DNA of 64,000 bases from assembly GCA_963576565.1 (NCBI GenBank), contig OY755038.1, positions 10,617,756-10,681,755 of the forward strand, in the 5' to 3' direction. Positions within the stretch are counted from its first letter, which is position 1, and each line of letters starts with the position of its first letter. This DNA is from Aspidapion aeneum. Taxonomy: Eukaryota > Arthropoda > Insecta > Coleoptera > Brentidae. Of this stretch, positions 1 through 10,479 are shown one piece after another. Made by a program: the position numbers and the translations under genes. A model generated the notes under the pieces. It did no database searches and was not told where the DNA came from. It saw nothing but the letters and a program-made list of their open reading frames with translations.

Positions 1-317
1 TTATATTAAAATAATTTCCATTGTTATTTAGCCTAATATTTAAAATAGGCATACCATTCTGATAAAGCAGATATTTTTGTGCGTCTTAAAGCTATGTTTC
101 CACTCAAGCAGCATTTAGCAACTTGGCAAATTGTTTCCAAAAATGTTCCTCAAAGTTGCTGAAAGTTGGCTTTATGTTTCGAAGACGAATGTCGATTGTT
201 GCTTCTTGTTTCCGGTTTCCAATTTAAGCAGGAAACTTCAAAGGCAACTCCAGTGGCGGCTACTACAGGGAGGACAACGGGGCAATGCCCTCTCAAAACA
301 CTAGACAACAACCAGTA
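1..317. other. Intergenic sequence, no gene seen
   Basis: AT-rich sequence without a recognisable gene. At about 251 the word CAGTGGCGGCTACTACAGGG resembles a hAT terminal repeat. A similar word in inverse orientation ends at about 3719, but the bases next to the two sites do not form a matching 8-bp duplication, so they are not joined here into one element. Confidence 0.5.
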
Positions 318-2156
318 TTAGCTCACACATATACTATACTATAGTAGTGTGAGCTATGGTGTCCTAATTTTTTCGAGAAACAAAAAGTTGCTCCGATTTC
401 AAAATTTTTTATATATCTTTGCGTTTCAGATGATTTTGAAACTTTTTTGTTGCGCCGTCTGTCTGTCTGTCTGTCTGTATGTATGTCTGTCTGTCTGTCT
501 GTCTGTCTGTAACGACCAACGCGCATAACTCAAAAACCGCTTGGCCGATTTTAATGAAATTTGGTACCTAGGCTGGGTCTTGGGTCGAGATGGTCCCATT
601 TAAAAATGAACAAAATCCACCGAACACAAACCAAATAAAAGGGTGGGGGTAGATTTCAAAAATTAGAGTTTATCTAAAAATATGGCGTATGTGATATCAA
701 ACGAAAGGTAATTGAGTCTGCAGTTAAACAAAATACATTTTAATTTATTTAAAAAAAAAGGGTGGGGGTATATTTTAAAAATTAGAGTTAAAGTGAAAAT
801 ATGGCGTGTGTGATATCAAACGAAAGGTAATTGAGTCCGGAGTTTAACAAAATATATTTTAGTTTTTGTTTTTTTTAAGGGTGGGGGTAAATTTCAAAAA
901 TTTGAGTTTAAGTCAAAACATGCCCAACAAACAATTAAAGTTGTAACGACGAAACCCCAACTAGAAAGAATTTCTTAAAAGTAACCGCAACGTACTCCCG
1001 CTACGTCTCAGTATACCATACAGCGACGTTATAAGTCCCTAAGTGGGTTCATTCTCATCAACTACGTCGTAGAGGCTGTTTTTTTTCCGTAATGGCATAA
1101 AAGTTGCGATGTAGTTGCAAATAATATAATCGTTTCTTTTTGGTAGAATTGTTACACAATATGGTGGACACAACAGTAAACAGACTCGCTTAGTTTTTTT
1201 GTTTGGTTATGGTTATAATATGAACTATGTTATCCAAAAGTGTGAGAATTTACGAGCAGAGGATCAAAATTCGAGTGCGACGCAAAGTTTTTTGTATAAC
1301 ATGCATTATATATATTGCAAAAAACCGGTGCGCCCGTAAAATTGAGCCGTTTTCTGGTAGCTGATGGAATTTTTGTGTTGTGATTTTGGAGGTTATGTTT
1401 TCATAATCGACAGTTAACTCCAACAAATGGTGCTTAAGAAGAGCATTTTTGGTAAGCTTCAACTAATTTGTTTATAAAATAGTATGGCTCTTTAATATGA
1501 GCTCATAAAACGACAACAAAAATGTTAAATTTTCTTTCTTACTCTCCCAAACTATATTCCCTGATAGTCGAAAAGGTTACTTGAAAGTAGTTGCGGCTTT
1601 AAAGTTGATCCAAAAAGTTATTTTGTCTACATTGTTACATCAGATGTTACTATGATGACACAAACTTTTGTGGTAAAAATAAAACTTATAATGTAGTTGT
1701 CGGATACACTTGTTTGGGACTCCAATGAAGCTTAACCTTCTAGTGGTAATTAAGTAGGATATAAAAGTCAGGGCGACTACGAAATAACGACTAAAAAGAA
1801 AGTAAAACTTTAGCAACGTCCTATTGTGGTAGAGAAGACTATCAGAATCGACTATCAAGAAACAATCCTATGAAGTAGTTTAGAGGGTCGTTTTTACGAA
1901 ACATCTACTATTTCCTGATACTAAATAGTTGTTAGAACTAAAAAGTAACAAATTTTGGTTGGGATCAGAAAGTAGCAAAGCCTTTAGAACATGTAGCCGC
2001 TACTATAAATGTTAGTTGGGTGGCTTGTGTGGTATCAAACAAAAGATAATTTAGTCTGGAGTTGAATAAAATATATTTTAGTTATATTAGCTCACACGTA
2101 CACTATAACTATAGTACCTAGTGTGAGCTTAGGGGCCCATATATTGGCAGAGTATT
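318..2156 (-). mobile_element. Helitron/HINE-like repeat, copy A, interrupted
   Basis: One of three copies of the same repeat (also 7824-8531 and 32467-33200). Each end carries a hairpin with the same 9-bp stem, AGCTCACAC/GTGTGAGCT. Read on the minus strand, the right end is CTAA followed by T, and this is the same in all three copies. A (GTCT)n stretch lies at 457-510. Hairpin, CTRR-T end and a GTCY-type microsatellite core fit non-autonomous Helitron/Helentron elements of the DINE-1/HINE kind, but no Rep/helicase is present, so the class is inferred. This copy is split by the transposon at 923-2020. No coding capacity. Confidence 0.6.
923..2020. mobile_element. Non-autonomous DNA transposon, 2-bp target duplication, copy 1
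   Basis: Begins CCCAACAAACAATTAAAG and ends in the inverse of CCCAACTAACATTTATAG, an imperfect terminal inverted repeat of about 20 bp. The host repeat is known uninterrupted at 32467-33200, so the empty site can be read: the insertion duplicated only TG (921-922 and 2021-2022). A second copy at 15166-16364 has the same ends and also a 2-bp duplication. The interior has short palindromes around CTACGTCGTAG and no open frame above about 72 codons. The superfamily is unknown to me. CACTA elements also make 2-3-bp duplications but have different ends. Confidence 0.8.
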
Positions 2157-3036
2157 TTTATAATTGATTTATTTTAAAAAAAGTTAAATCTTTCCTTACG
2201 GCATGACTAGTTCTTTTTTTTAGTCTGTGGTTAACAAAAGGCGATTAAGACGGCAGCACCACGCGGACAAGAGTTCAACTTCACCCGTTTTTCAGCGGTG
2301 TATGGGTGGCTGTTCCCGTGCGGGGGCGCGAGGAATGTTTGTTTTAGTTAACGTCGGCCATATTCATTGTGCGAAAACGTTTGTTGCCCTTCCTACGTGT
2401 TGCCGGTTCTATCCTTAGTGAGGACGTATGAATTTGTTTTGATTTGGGGAAGGTCAGTAGTTAAAAGCCTTGCCGGTAGCGGGTTGATTGTTTGTTTTTG
2501 TTTCTGTTTGTTTTCAAAATAAAAATAAATAACGTCGATTATATAATTAACCGTGCAAACTTAAATACGTTGATATATGAACTTCGATTACAAATAAAAT
2601 CTTTAGGGCCACAAACATAGACCGAACCTAAAAATCCTAAAAATTAACCAAAATTTTAGTGCAAGTAATAAAAAATTATATGATGCTGAAAACTGGTTGT
2701 GCGGTTGTGAAAAACGAAATGCTTTTTTTTGCATTATTTGTCTTATTATGAACAATCCACATAGTGATCCTGCGTAGGTGGAAGGGGAATGTGTGATATC
2801 AAGCACTTTAGTGAAAAATAAAAGAGGCAAAGTAAGTGCTACTTATTTAAATAACCATATAGAATTTTCTATGCTAGGCAAGACTGATATTAGGTGCAAA
2901 TTGAATAGTGCCTACAGACAAAACATTACCGAACATAATGAAAATGTGACAAAAATTAGACATATACTTAGTAGGTTAATAGATTGTTTAAAATTCTGTG
3001 GGATTTTTGAGGTTGCTCTACGAGGCCATAAAAAAC

Positions 3037-3098
3037 TTCTGACACTCGCAAGTTAGGCACACATACCTTTGTATGAAGTATAAAATTCGTTTCGATTT
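3037..3098 (+). repeat. Direct repeat, unit 1
   Basis: About 60 bp, from TTCTGACACTCG to ATTCGTTTCGATT, repeated at 3491-3548 with few differences (four extra bases here). The two copies flank about 390 bp. They could be remnants of terminal direct repeats or of a local duplication. Confidence 0.8.
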
Positions 3099-3490
3099 TT
3101 ATCGATCCACACACAGCACGTTTTCCATCTTTCTTCTTTGCATATGCTTCGGGCAGTACGGCCTTTTAGTTGCTACGTGATTACGTGGTTTTAATACCAC
3201 ATCAATGGACGAAACTTGTCATAGATGGCGCTTCTGCGTCTCAGACAAGACGATGCCAGTGTGCTTAAACTTTCGAGTGCTCGAGCCAGTTCGCTAGATG
3301 GCGTTACACCTTGGAGTTTACTCGCATTGCACTGACGCGAGAATCTGATATGTAGGAGTTGGTTTTGGTTAAAATTGGCTTACCTGGGTTTGCTGTTCTC
3401 TACTGATGACGTGAAACACACAGAAACGTACGTCTAGAGATGCAACCTTCTGTAAGTAGGAAAACAACCAAAATCAACTCTTCCTTCTCC

Positions 3491-3548
3491 TTCTGACACT
3501 CGTTAGGCACACATACCTTTGTGTGAAGTATAAAATTCGTTTCGATTT
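3491..3548 (+). repeat. Direct repeat, unit 2
   Basis: Partner of 3037-3098. It shares the run GGCACACATACCTTTGTGTG (one base differs) and the following AAGTATAAAATTCGTTTCG. Confidence 0.8.
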
Positions 3549-3660
3549 ATAAACAAATAAACTAAAAACTACACTAAGTAGCTGCTTGTTTGGAAAATAC
3601 TAAAATAAAATTGTTTCGGTAGGTTTTTTATCTTATTTTTTATGCAATTTAAATTTCTAC

Positions 3661-3676
3661 CCCCCCCCCCCCCCCC
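3661..3676 (+). repeat. Poly-C run
   Basis: An uninterrupted run of about 16 C. Similar homopolymers near 8615, 13630, 36910, 39230 and 46380 mostly lie just inside hAT-like terminal repeats in this window. Confidence 0.9.
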
Positions 3677-4201
3677 AATTTATAACGTCACCAGCCGCAA
3701 CTGCTCACGAGCCGCCACTGACGTTTACAAAATTAAGATGTCACAAAGAATTTTGTAGAATGTGCGCTAGATAGTTTATGTAAAACAAAAATTTATATGC
3801 AAAAGAGGATGCCCGCCTCGCAAATTTTTCCAAAACCACTCGTTGCATGCCGCATAGATTTTCGGAGCGATCGAAGTAAAATTCCAACTATGTGGCATCG
3901 TATTTTATTAGTTTACCTCTTGAACGCGGGTGGTGCATTTCCGATAAACTCTCGAATAAACCATTTAAATTTAATTTTATCAAGGGTGCATGCCGTGCAC
4001 TATTCAATTTTATATGCAGATTCTCGCTAAAGGTTCTTCTACACAATGGCAGATATGCTCGCCAGGTCACTGGCCCACGAAAGAGGTCACTCTACGGAAA
4101 CAGCTGATTGTTTTCAATATGGCCGCTGGAGTCGCAGTAACATGTCCCTAGAATTTCACGCCACTGGTAGTCCAGCTGATTTTTGTAAACAAAAGTTAGA
4201 T

Positions 4202-4525
4202 CAGGGCTATCAAAATGGACGGGCCACGATCCTGCACTTTGTTGACGTCACATCCGGGGCTGATTTTTTTTTGATGGTCACGTTACGACACAGCTGATTG
4301 TCTTTAAAATTTTGAAGTTGGAATGACGGTTCATGGATATTTGATTTTTTGTTAAATAAAGTCGTTTTTGAGATTGTTTTTACTTTATTCTGGCAGAACA
4401 ATTTTTTTTAAATGTATAGTAAGTCCTAATTTTTCATTGCCGCTTCATTAGCTCACACAAAAATTAAGTTTAAAGCAGAAGCGAATGTGACAATCACATA
4501 TGACAAAGTCAAATACATGTCAAAT
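4202..4525 (+). mobile_element. hAT-like MITE, left part only (copy 1)
   Basis: The first 324 bp of the family described at 4526-5137, joined directly to the start of the full copy. It stops inside the word ATACATGTCAAAT, and the missing right part is not found after copy 2, so this is a head-to-tail partial dimer rather than a clean nested insertion. Confidence 0.85.
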
Positions 4526-5137
4526 CAGGGCTATCAAAATGGACGGGCCACGATCCTCCACTTTGTTGACGTCATATCCGGGGCTGATTTTTTTTTGATG
4601 GTCACGTTACGACACAGCTGATTGTCTTTAAAATATTGAAGTTGGAATGACGGTTCATGGATATTTGATTTTTTTTTAAATAAAGCCGTTTTTGAGATTG
4701 TTTTTACTTTATTCTGGCAGAACAATTTTTTTTAAATGTACAGTAAGCCCTAATTTTTCATAGCCGCTTCATTAGCTCACACAAAAATTAAGTTTAAAGC
4801 AGAAGCGAATGTGACAATCACATATGACAAAGTCAAATACATGTCAAATATAACAGTTGGCATGTGGTACATGGCGGGTAATTTGAATTCAAAATAAGGA
4901 ATGCTAAATCTTGAAGATTTTAACCTTTTAATCATGTTGCTTCCTTACAAACCTTTGGTGAAATATCGGGATGGTGTCTGAGAATATTTCACTGAAATTT
5001 TGCGGAAATCTGTAGCGCCATTTTGAAAATACCATAAAAAAACCTCTGACCTCCCATAAGACCCAATGTAAAATTCAGCCCCGGAGAGAACAGCTGATTT
5101 TTTCAGGGTCGTGGCCTCTATTTTTGTGTTGGCCTTG
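4526..5137 (+). mobile_element. hAT-like MITE, full copy 2
   Basis: 612 bp with imperfect terminal inverted repeats of about 33 bp: CAGGGCTATCAAAATGG at the left and the inverse of CAAGGCCAACACAAAAAT at the right. Other full copies at 5887-6497 and 12775-13386 have 7-8-bp target duplications, which together with the CAGGG start point to hAT. There is no transposase. The interior carries CAGCTGATT words near both ends. Confidence 0.85.
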
Positions 5138-5879
5138 TGATGACAAACAAAGCATTGTTTTGCTCTTTTAGAATAGCCTTGAAGCCAGGACCCCATTTAA
5201 TTCTTAATGTTCCTTTTTCGGTTAGACCGTCAGCTTTTGAGGTTTTGATACATACTCCGTTACGTCACTACATTATTTAACAATTGTCAAAAATTTGAGG
5301 TTATTGCTATTATTTTTTTTTTAAAACCTAGTTGATCAAGTGAAAATTGATCAAATTGCGGATTTAAATTGTAGTTTTTCTAAAGTTAATTGTGCAGATT
5401 TCTTGTAGACACTATGAGAATTGCTTTATGGCATCTGTAAGCCACTCTTAACTTTATTAACAAATTATAAAATAAAATATAAGTACAGACATTTTTCCAT
5501 AAACCGCTCATGTTTTACGTGAATTATTTCCCACTTTTCACAGAAAAAACATAATTTTGCACTACAAATGCAAAATACACAATGCAAAATGTCAATAAAC
5601 AACAAATATGGCGTCCATCCTTACAGCAGATTTGTGTCTACATGACAAAACACAGGCGTGCGCACTTGAATTGCCATTGTTTCCAAAGGAAGCTATGCTT
5701 GCTTCACATTTCGATTTTTTAAACGAGTATTTATGCTCTAATATATTTGCCTAAAAGGCAATCCGGTGACGTAAATTTTTACCCTTATTACAGTTATCCA
5801 ATCAGGTTCAATGACCTTTCAAATTCTGTAAGTCAGCTGTGTAAAAGTATAAAGACCTTCGACATCGCCTTATTCATAT
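5138..5879. other. Stretch without a recognised gene
   Basis: About 740 bp of AT-rich sequence between two hAT-like MITE copies. No long frame, repeat or RNA gene was recognised. Confidence 0.4.
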
Positions 5880-5886
5880 GACAACG

Positions 5887-6497
5887 CAGGGCTATCAAGA
5901 CGGACGGGCCACGATCCTTCACTTTGTTGACGTCACATCCGGGGCTGATTTTTTTTTGATGGTCACGTTACGACACAGCTGATTGTCTTTAAAATATTGA
6001 AGTTGGAATGACGGTTCATGAATATTTGATTTTTTTTTAAATAAAGCCGTTTTTGACTTTTTTTTTACTTTATTCTGGCAGAACAATTTTTTTTAATGTA
6101 TAGTAATCCTTAATTTTTCATAGCCGCTTCATTAGCTCATACAAAAATTAAGTTTAAAGTAGAAGCGAATGTGACAATCACAGATGACAAAGTCAAATAT
6201 ATGTCAAATATAACAGTTTGGCATGTGGTACATGGCGGGTAATTTGAATTCACAATAAGGAATGCTAAATCTTGAAGATTTTAAGCTTTTAATCATGTTG
6301 CATCCTTACAAACCTTTGGTGGAATATCGGGATGGTGTCTGAGAATATTTCACTGAAATTTTGCGGAAATTTGTAGTGCCATTTTGAAAATATCATAAAA
6401 AAACCTCTGACCTCCCATAAGACCCAATGTAAAATTCAGCCCCGGGAGAACAGCTGATTTTTTCAGGGTCGTGGCCTCTATTTTTGTGTTGGCCTTG
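5887..6497 (+). mobile_element. hAT-like MITE, full copy 3 with target duplication
   Basis: 611 bp, the same family as 4526-5137. The flanks repeat GACAACG at 5880-5886 and 6498-6504. A following C also matches, so the duplication is 7 or 8 bp. This copy fixes the ends of the family. Confidence 0.9.
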
Positions 6498-6522
6498 GAC
6501 AACGCTTACCTACGCTTATAAT

Positions 6523-7195
6523 AGAGACTAATTGGGGACATTTTGGGTCAGGTCAAATAACAGAAAATTTGACAGGTGTTACCGTTATTGTTACTAAGAA
6601 TAATGGCAACATTCAGGACAAAAAAGATAGATTTTGGAACACTTAAGATAACACAACACAAACGTTAATTTAGTAGTTTCACACACCGTCAACTTTTTGT
6701 TTATTTATATTTGTTAATTTATTTTTATTAGATTTATGGCTTTTTACAAACCAAACTACCGAATTATAGTAAAAAATTCGACTGCATTAAAGAAAACAAT
6801 ACAAAACTAACCTTAAAAAATAGCGGTAACATTAAAGGCCGGCCACCGTAAGTACCGGGCGCCGTTACCGTAAATAACAAAAAAGGAGCGAGAAGCTGCT
6901 AATGCGCAGACTCAGTAATAACAATAACGGTAAAAAAGTGTCAAATACGCTACCCAAAATGTCCCTATTGGAATAAAACCTGACCTTATTTTAAAATCGA
7001 CCCTATGGTGACAGATTTACATATAAAAAGCGGATTTATTAGTGTCGGTATTTATTAAATGAAAGTTAGCGTCGGTATTATTAAATTTGGCTTTGGTATG
7101 TCAATTTTGAGAGGTCAGCTGTTAGTTTTCTGTGCAAATGTGTCAGAATAAAGTCGACTCTAAAATAAAGTCAGGTTTTATTCCAATAAGTCTCT
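6523..7195. mobile_element. Inverted-repeat MITE split by another element
   Basis: Ends AGAGACTAATTGG/CCAATAAGTCTCT, followed inward by the word AATAAAACCTGAC and its inverse. The same family, in the other orientation and uninterrupted, lies at 14628-14905 (278 bp), and a similar single end lies at about 19190-19211. The copy here is lengthened by the element at 6535-6965. The ends resemble PIF/Harbinger or Tc1-type MITEs. The target duplication is not resolved. Confidence 0.7.
6535..6965. mobile_element. Nested MITE with GGGACATTTTGGGT ends
   Basis: About 430 bp bounded by GGGACATTTTGGGT and its exact inverse. The similarity goes further inward (TTACCGTTATTGTTA in both arms). It sits inside the left end of the MITE at 6523-7195. 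There is no coding capacity. A GC-rich patch with GGCCGGCC lies near 6840. Confidence 0.8.
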
Positions 7196-7823
7196 AATGT
7201 CATCTTAAAACTACGGAAAGCCCAGAAATTTATCGGGTTTTAAAAACTGCTAAATAAAATCGTTTATCACACTTATTTAAACAATGGTAGTTTATTTGAC
7301 ATTTAAAAAGTCAAAAAGTCTACAAAATAGAGCTAAATGCACGGACATTAGTCTGTTTGATTGTAAATTTTAAGTTTATTTGGTGTTTAAATGTAGTTTA
7401 TTTTAAATCTGTTATGTATTATTTTTTTAATCGGCAATTTTCATGTCTAATTTTGGCTCTTGTAAAAACATTGACTTCTTGTTAAAAAATTGACATGAAA
7501 TGACGTGCCTAGGTAAAGTTAATATTTTGTGAAATTTTTTAAATGTCGACTCTTTTTAATGAACGGATTTTAAAAGTTTATTTATATCTCAAAAAAAGAA
7601 TAAAACACCCTTTTTCTAGAATAAAACAAGTGTGCTTCTAAACTAAAAGAGGGTAGAAAATGTGAAACATGTGTGCTTTATTTTAAATGAGACGAAAAAA
7701 TTTAAGGACAAGTTTTAATATGGATTAAGTTACATTTTGCAGGTGCACCGTGTATATGTTAAAAGAAATGGTTAAAACCCTTTTATAAAAATATAGTTTT
7801 CTTTTTAAAAGTATTACTGAATA
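7196..7823. other. Stretch without a recognised gene
   Basis: About 630 bp, very AT-rich. Nothing recognised. Confidence 0.4.
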
Positions 7824-8531
7824 AAATACTCTGCCAATCTATGGGCACCTAAGCTCACACTAGGTACTATAGTTATAGTGTACGTGTGAGCTAATATAAC
7901 TAAAAACTGAAACATATTTTATTGAAATCCAGACTCAATTACCTTTCGTTTGATACCACACAAGCCATGTTTTGACTTAAACTTTAATTTTTCAAATCTA
8001 CCCCCACTTTTTTTTAAACTAAAATGTATTTTGTTTAACTCCAGACTCAAATACCTTTCGTTTGATATCACACACGCCATATTTCCCCACACACACTAAT
8101 TTTTTAAATTTACCCCCACCCTTTTTTTAAAAGTAAAATGTATTTTATTTGACTCCAGCCGCAATTACCTTCCGTTTGATATCATACACGCCATATTTTT
8201 ACATAACCTCTAATTTTTGAAATATGGGGTATTTTATTTGGCTTGTGTTTGGTGGATCTTGTTCATTTTCAAATGGGACCATCTCGACCCAAAACCCAGC
8301 ATAGGTACCAAATTTCATTAAAATCGGGCAAGCGGTTTTTGAGTTATGCGCGTTGGTCGTTACAGACAGACAGACAGACAGACAGACAGACGGCGCAACA
8401 AAAAAGTTTTAAAATCATCTGAAACGCAAAGATATATAAACATTTTTGAAATCGGAGCAACTTTTTTTTTCTCGAAAAAATTAGGATCAGGATAGCTCAC
8501 ACTACTATAGTATAGTAGTAGTGTGAGCTAA
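7824..8531 (+). mobile_element. Helitron/HINE-like repeat, copy B
   Basis: An uninterrupted copy of the family at 318-2156. It has a left hairpin near 7852-7892, three diverged internal segments each ending in the ACCTTTCGTTTGATATCA word, the conserved sentence CCAAATTTCATTAAAATCGG, (CAGA)n at 8363-8391, and a right hairpin running into CTAA then T. The left end is near ATACTCTGCCAAT. Confidence 0.65.
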
Positions 8532-9131
8532 TAAAGGATAACTTCTTAAGTAGTCTCAATGGTATAGTGAGCAGATCACAAGTGAGTTAACAGTAGCGCA
8601 CCCAGGAACATGTCTTGGGGGGGGGGGCGGCACCACATAATGCCATATTTTATGCTATTTTCATGAAATATGTGGAAGTTTTGGGTGAGACACTGTTCAG
8701 ATCTTCTAAATCAATCTGAGGTTTACCGAAGGTGTTCTGGCGCAAACGTGCAATAGACGGTTCTCGATGAGACCTTATAGGACCTAAGCGCTCTTAAGCG
8801 GGGTCTTCACATAACGTTTTACCTTACGTCTTGCCTGTCAGTCAAAAGGGTCAAGTATGATGGTTGAAAGACTAGCGTAGACACTTGATAGTTTTAACGT
8901 ACGTTTTTAGATCAGTTTTTGATACAAAACGATGGTTTTATAGGAAAAACATGCGTGATCCGGTCAGTTCTCTAGGCGGTCTTCCGTCTTAAATCAGTTC
9001 AAGTAAAACGTCAACAATTACATAACGCAGATTCAGGATTTTTGATCGCCCCTTGACGCATTTTCAGAAAAATTATAATAAAAATACGTTGGCTGTAATG
9101 CGAATATTTCTTCCCTCCTGCTTGAGCATTA
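8532..9131. other. Stretch without a recognised gene
   Basis: 600 bp. A run of about 11 G near 8618 follows AGTAGCGCACCCAGG, which looks like one end of a hAT-type element, but no inverse partner was found. Confidence 0.4.
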
Positions 9132-9133
9132 TA

Positions 9134-9414
9134 CAGGGTGTTCCAAGTTGAGTGTCCACCATTGCTAACTTTTTTATTATTAAAGATAGAAAAAATTTTA
9201 ATTGGCAAACTAGTAGAATTTTTGATGCTCTTTAAGATGCTCAAATAAAAAAATCGAATATTGAGTTTTCGACTTTTTTCAAAAAAGATAAAACCAATTT
9301 TAATTAAAACATCATACATTTTATAATTTTCAAAAATTCTACCAGTTTAAGTTTTTTTCTATTTTTAATAATAACAAAGTTAGCAATGGTAGACTTTTAG
9401 CTTAAAACACCCAG
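9134..9414. mobile_element. Mariner-type MITE, TA target site
   Basis: 281 bp flanked by TA. It begins CAGGGTGTTCCAAG and ends AAAACACCCAG. The inner arms repeat CCATTGCTAACTTTTT-like sequence in inverse orientation, so most of the element folds back on itself. The CAGGGTGT ends and TA site are typical of small Tc1/mariner derivatives. Confidence 0.8.
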
Positions 9415-9416
9415 TA

Positions 9417-10258
9417 TATAACTTAAGAATGGTCCTCATCAGTTTTGTTTTTAAATCATATTGCAAGTAACAAAAAACTATACCTATCTAATTATAGAAT
9501 AGTTACAAAATAATTTTCTTTAACTTTTTTACTGTTTTTCGACTCTCATAAGTCCCTGTATCATCAAGCTTTCTTTCTCCATTTTGTTAACATTTTCTTT
9601 CCATGATGGTAAAGGCTCAGTTAAGACTCCAAAAGAAAGGCTTTGCACACAAGATGGCATGGCATATGAACGCATGTTGAGGGAACTCATTGTGATGCTT
9701 TCGTGCTAAAATCCTGCAATATAAACTAAACCATCTTTTCCTAAAATGTCTTTTAGTTAGTCTTTTAAACATTTACAGCAAGCACGGAACAGGTATAAAC
9801 ACGACTTACAAGACGACAAGACCCAAAATGTACTAAGTTTCCTGGCAAAAAACGAAACAACGCTATAAACAGCGTTTGACTGCTGTTTCCTAGGAAAACT
9901 GTGACGTCGCTCTGACGTCACGGCCGTCATGACACCGAGTTACCAGACAACCGGTTTATTTAATGACCGTGCTGTTGGTTCATGGCTACGAGTTCGGCCT
10001 GAATTATAGTAGCCAATTGGCCAAGACTATGTTTAATCTCGACTTTTTCTTAAATACTAACAACTCCAGATCCAACGCCTGATTGCACTTTGGATCCGTC
10101 GGTATACCAGAAGCTATCGTTATTAAAAAAACTAAACTAAAACTAGCAAAAACATAACAAACAAAAACAGCGGTTGACAAGCACCTGACACTTTCAAACC
10201 AGAGAACAAAATGTTAGTGGTTAAAATGACCGCAGTTTCGATTTGCCGCTTTTACTTT
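9417..10258. other. Stretch without a recognised gene
   Basis: About 840 bp. No reading frame, repeat end or RNA gene recognised. The base composition is more balanced between 9890 and 10020. Confidence 0.4.
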
Positions 10259-10479
10259 GGTCAAATCCAAGGTCTGTAGAGGACAGATTACCTGGTAACT
10301 TTTTGACCAATCAGAGCCAGTTGTTGAACGCGGGAATTGACGTCACCCGGAGTGCCCATTTAAATAAAAAGCATTTAATATAGTAGGAAATCTTCAAGTT
10401 TCTTGTGTTCCGTTATTGATTTAAATGTAAATGTTTTATTATTTTTCTTAAACTGTCTAATAACAATATTAATAGAGTA

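Larger units (their letters stand above)
2157..4201. other. Stretch without a recognised gene
   Basis: About 2 kb with short unrelated open frames only. It holds the GC-richer patch 2260-2410, a pair of 60-bp direct repeats and a poly-C run, all listed separately. The longest frames (2778-3056, 92 codons; 4046-4297, 83 codons) match no family I recognise. Confidence 0.4.

Noticed and set aside
323..526. 67-codon minus frame rich in Arg-Gln-Thr-Asp
   Set aside because: It is the translation of the (GTCT)n microsatellite in the HINE-like repeat, not a gene.
251..3719. Possible 3.5-kb hAT element between CAGTGGCGGCTACTACAGG and its partial inverse
   Set aside because: Flanking bases (GGCAACTC and ACGTTTAC) do not match, and only about 12 bp of the ends agree.
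4449..4459. TTAGCTCACAC in the hAT-like MITE, identical to the HINE-like terminus
   Set aside because: Only 11 bases, in the same internal position in every MITE copy. No other HINE sequence follows. Probably chance or an old shared word.
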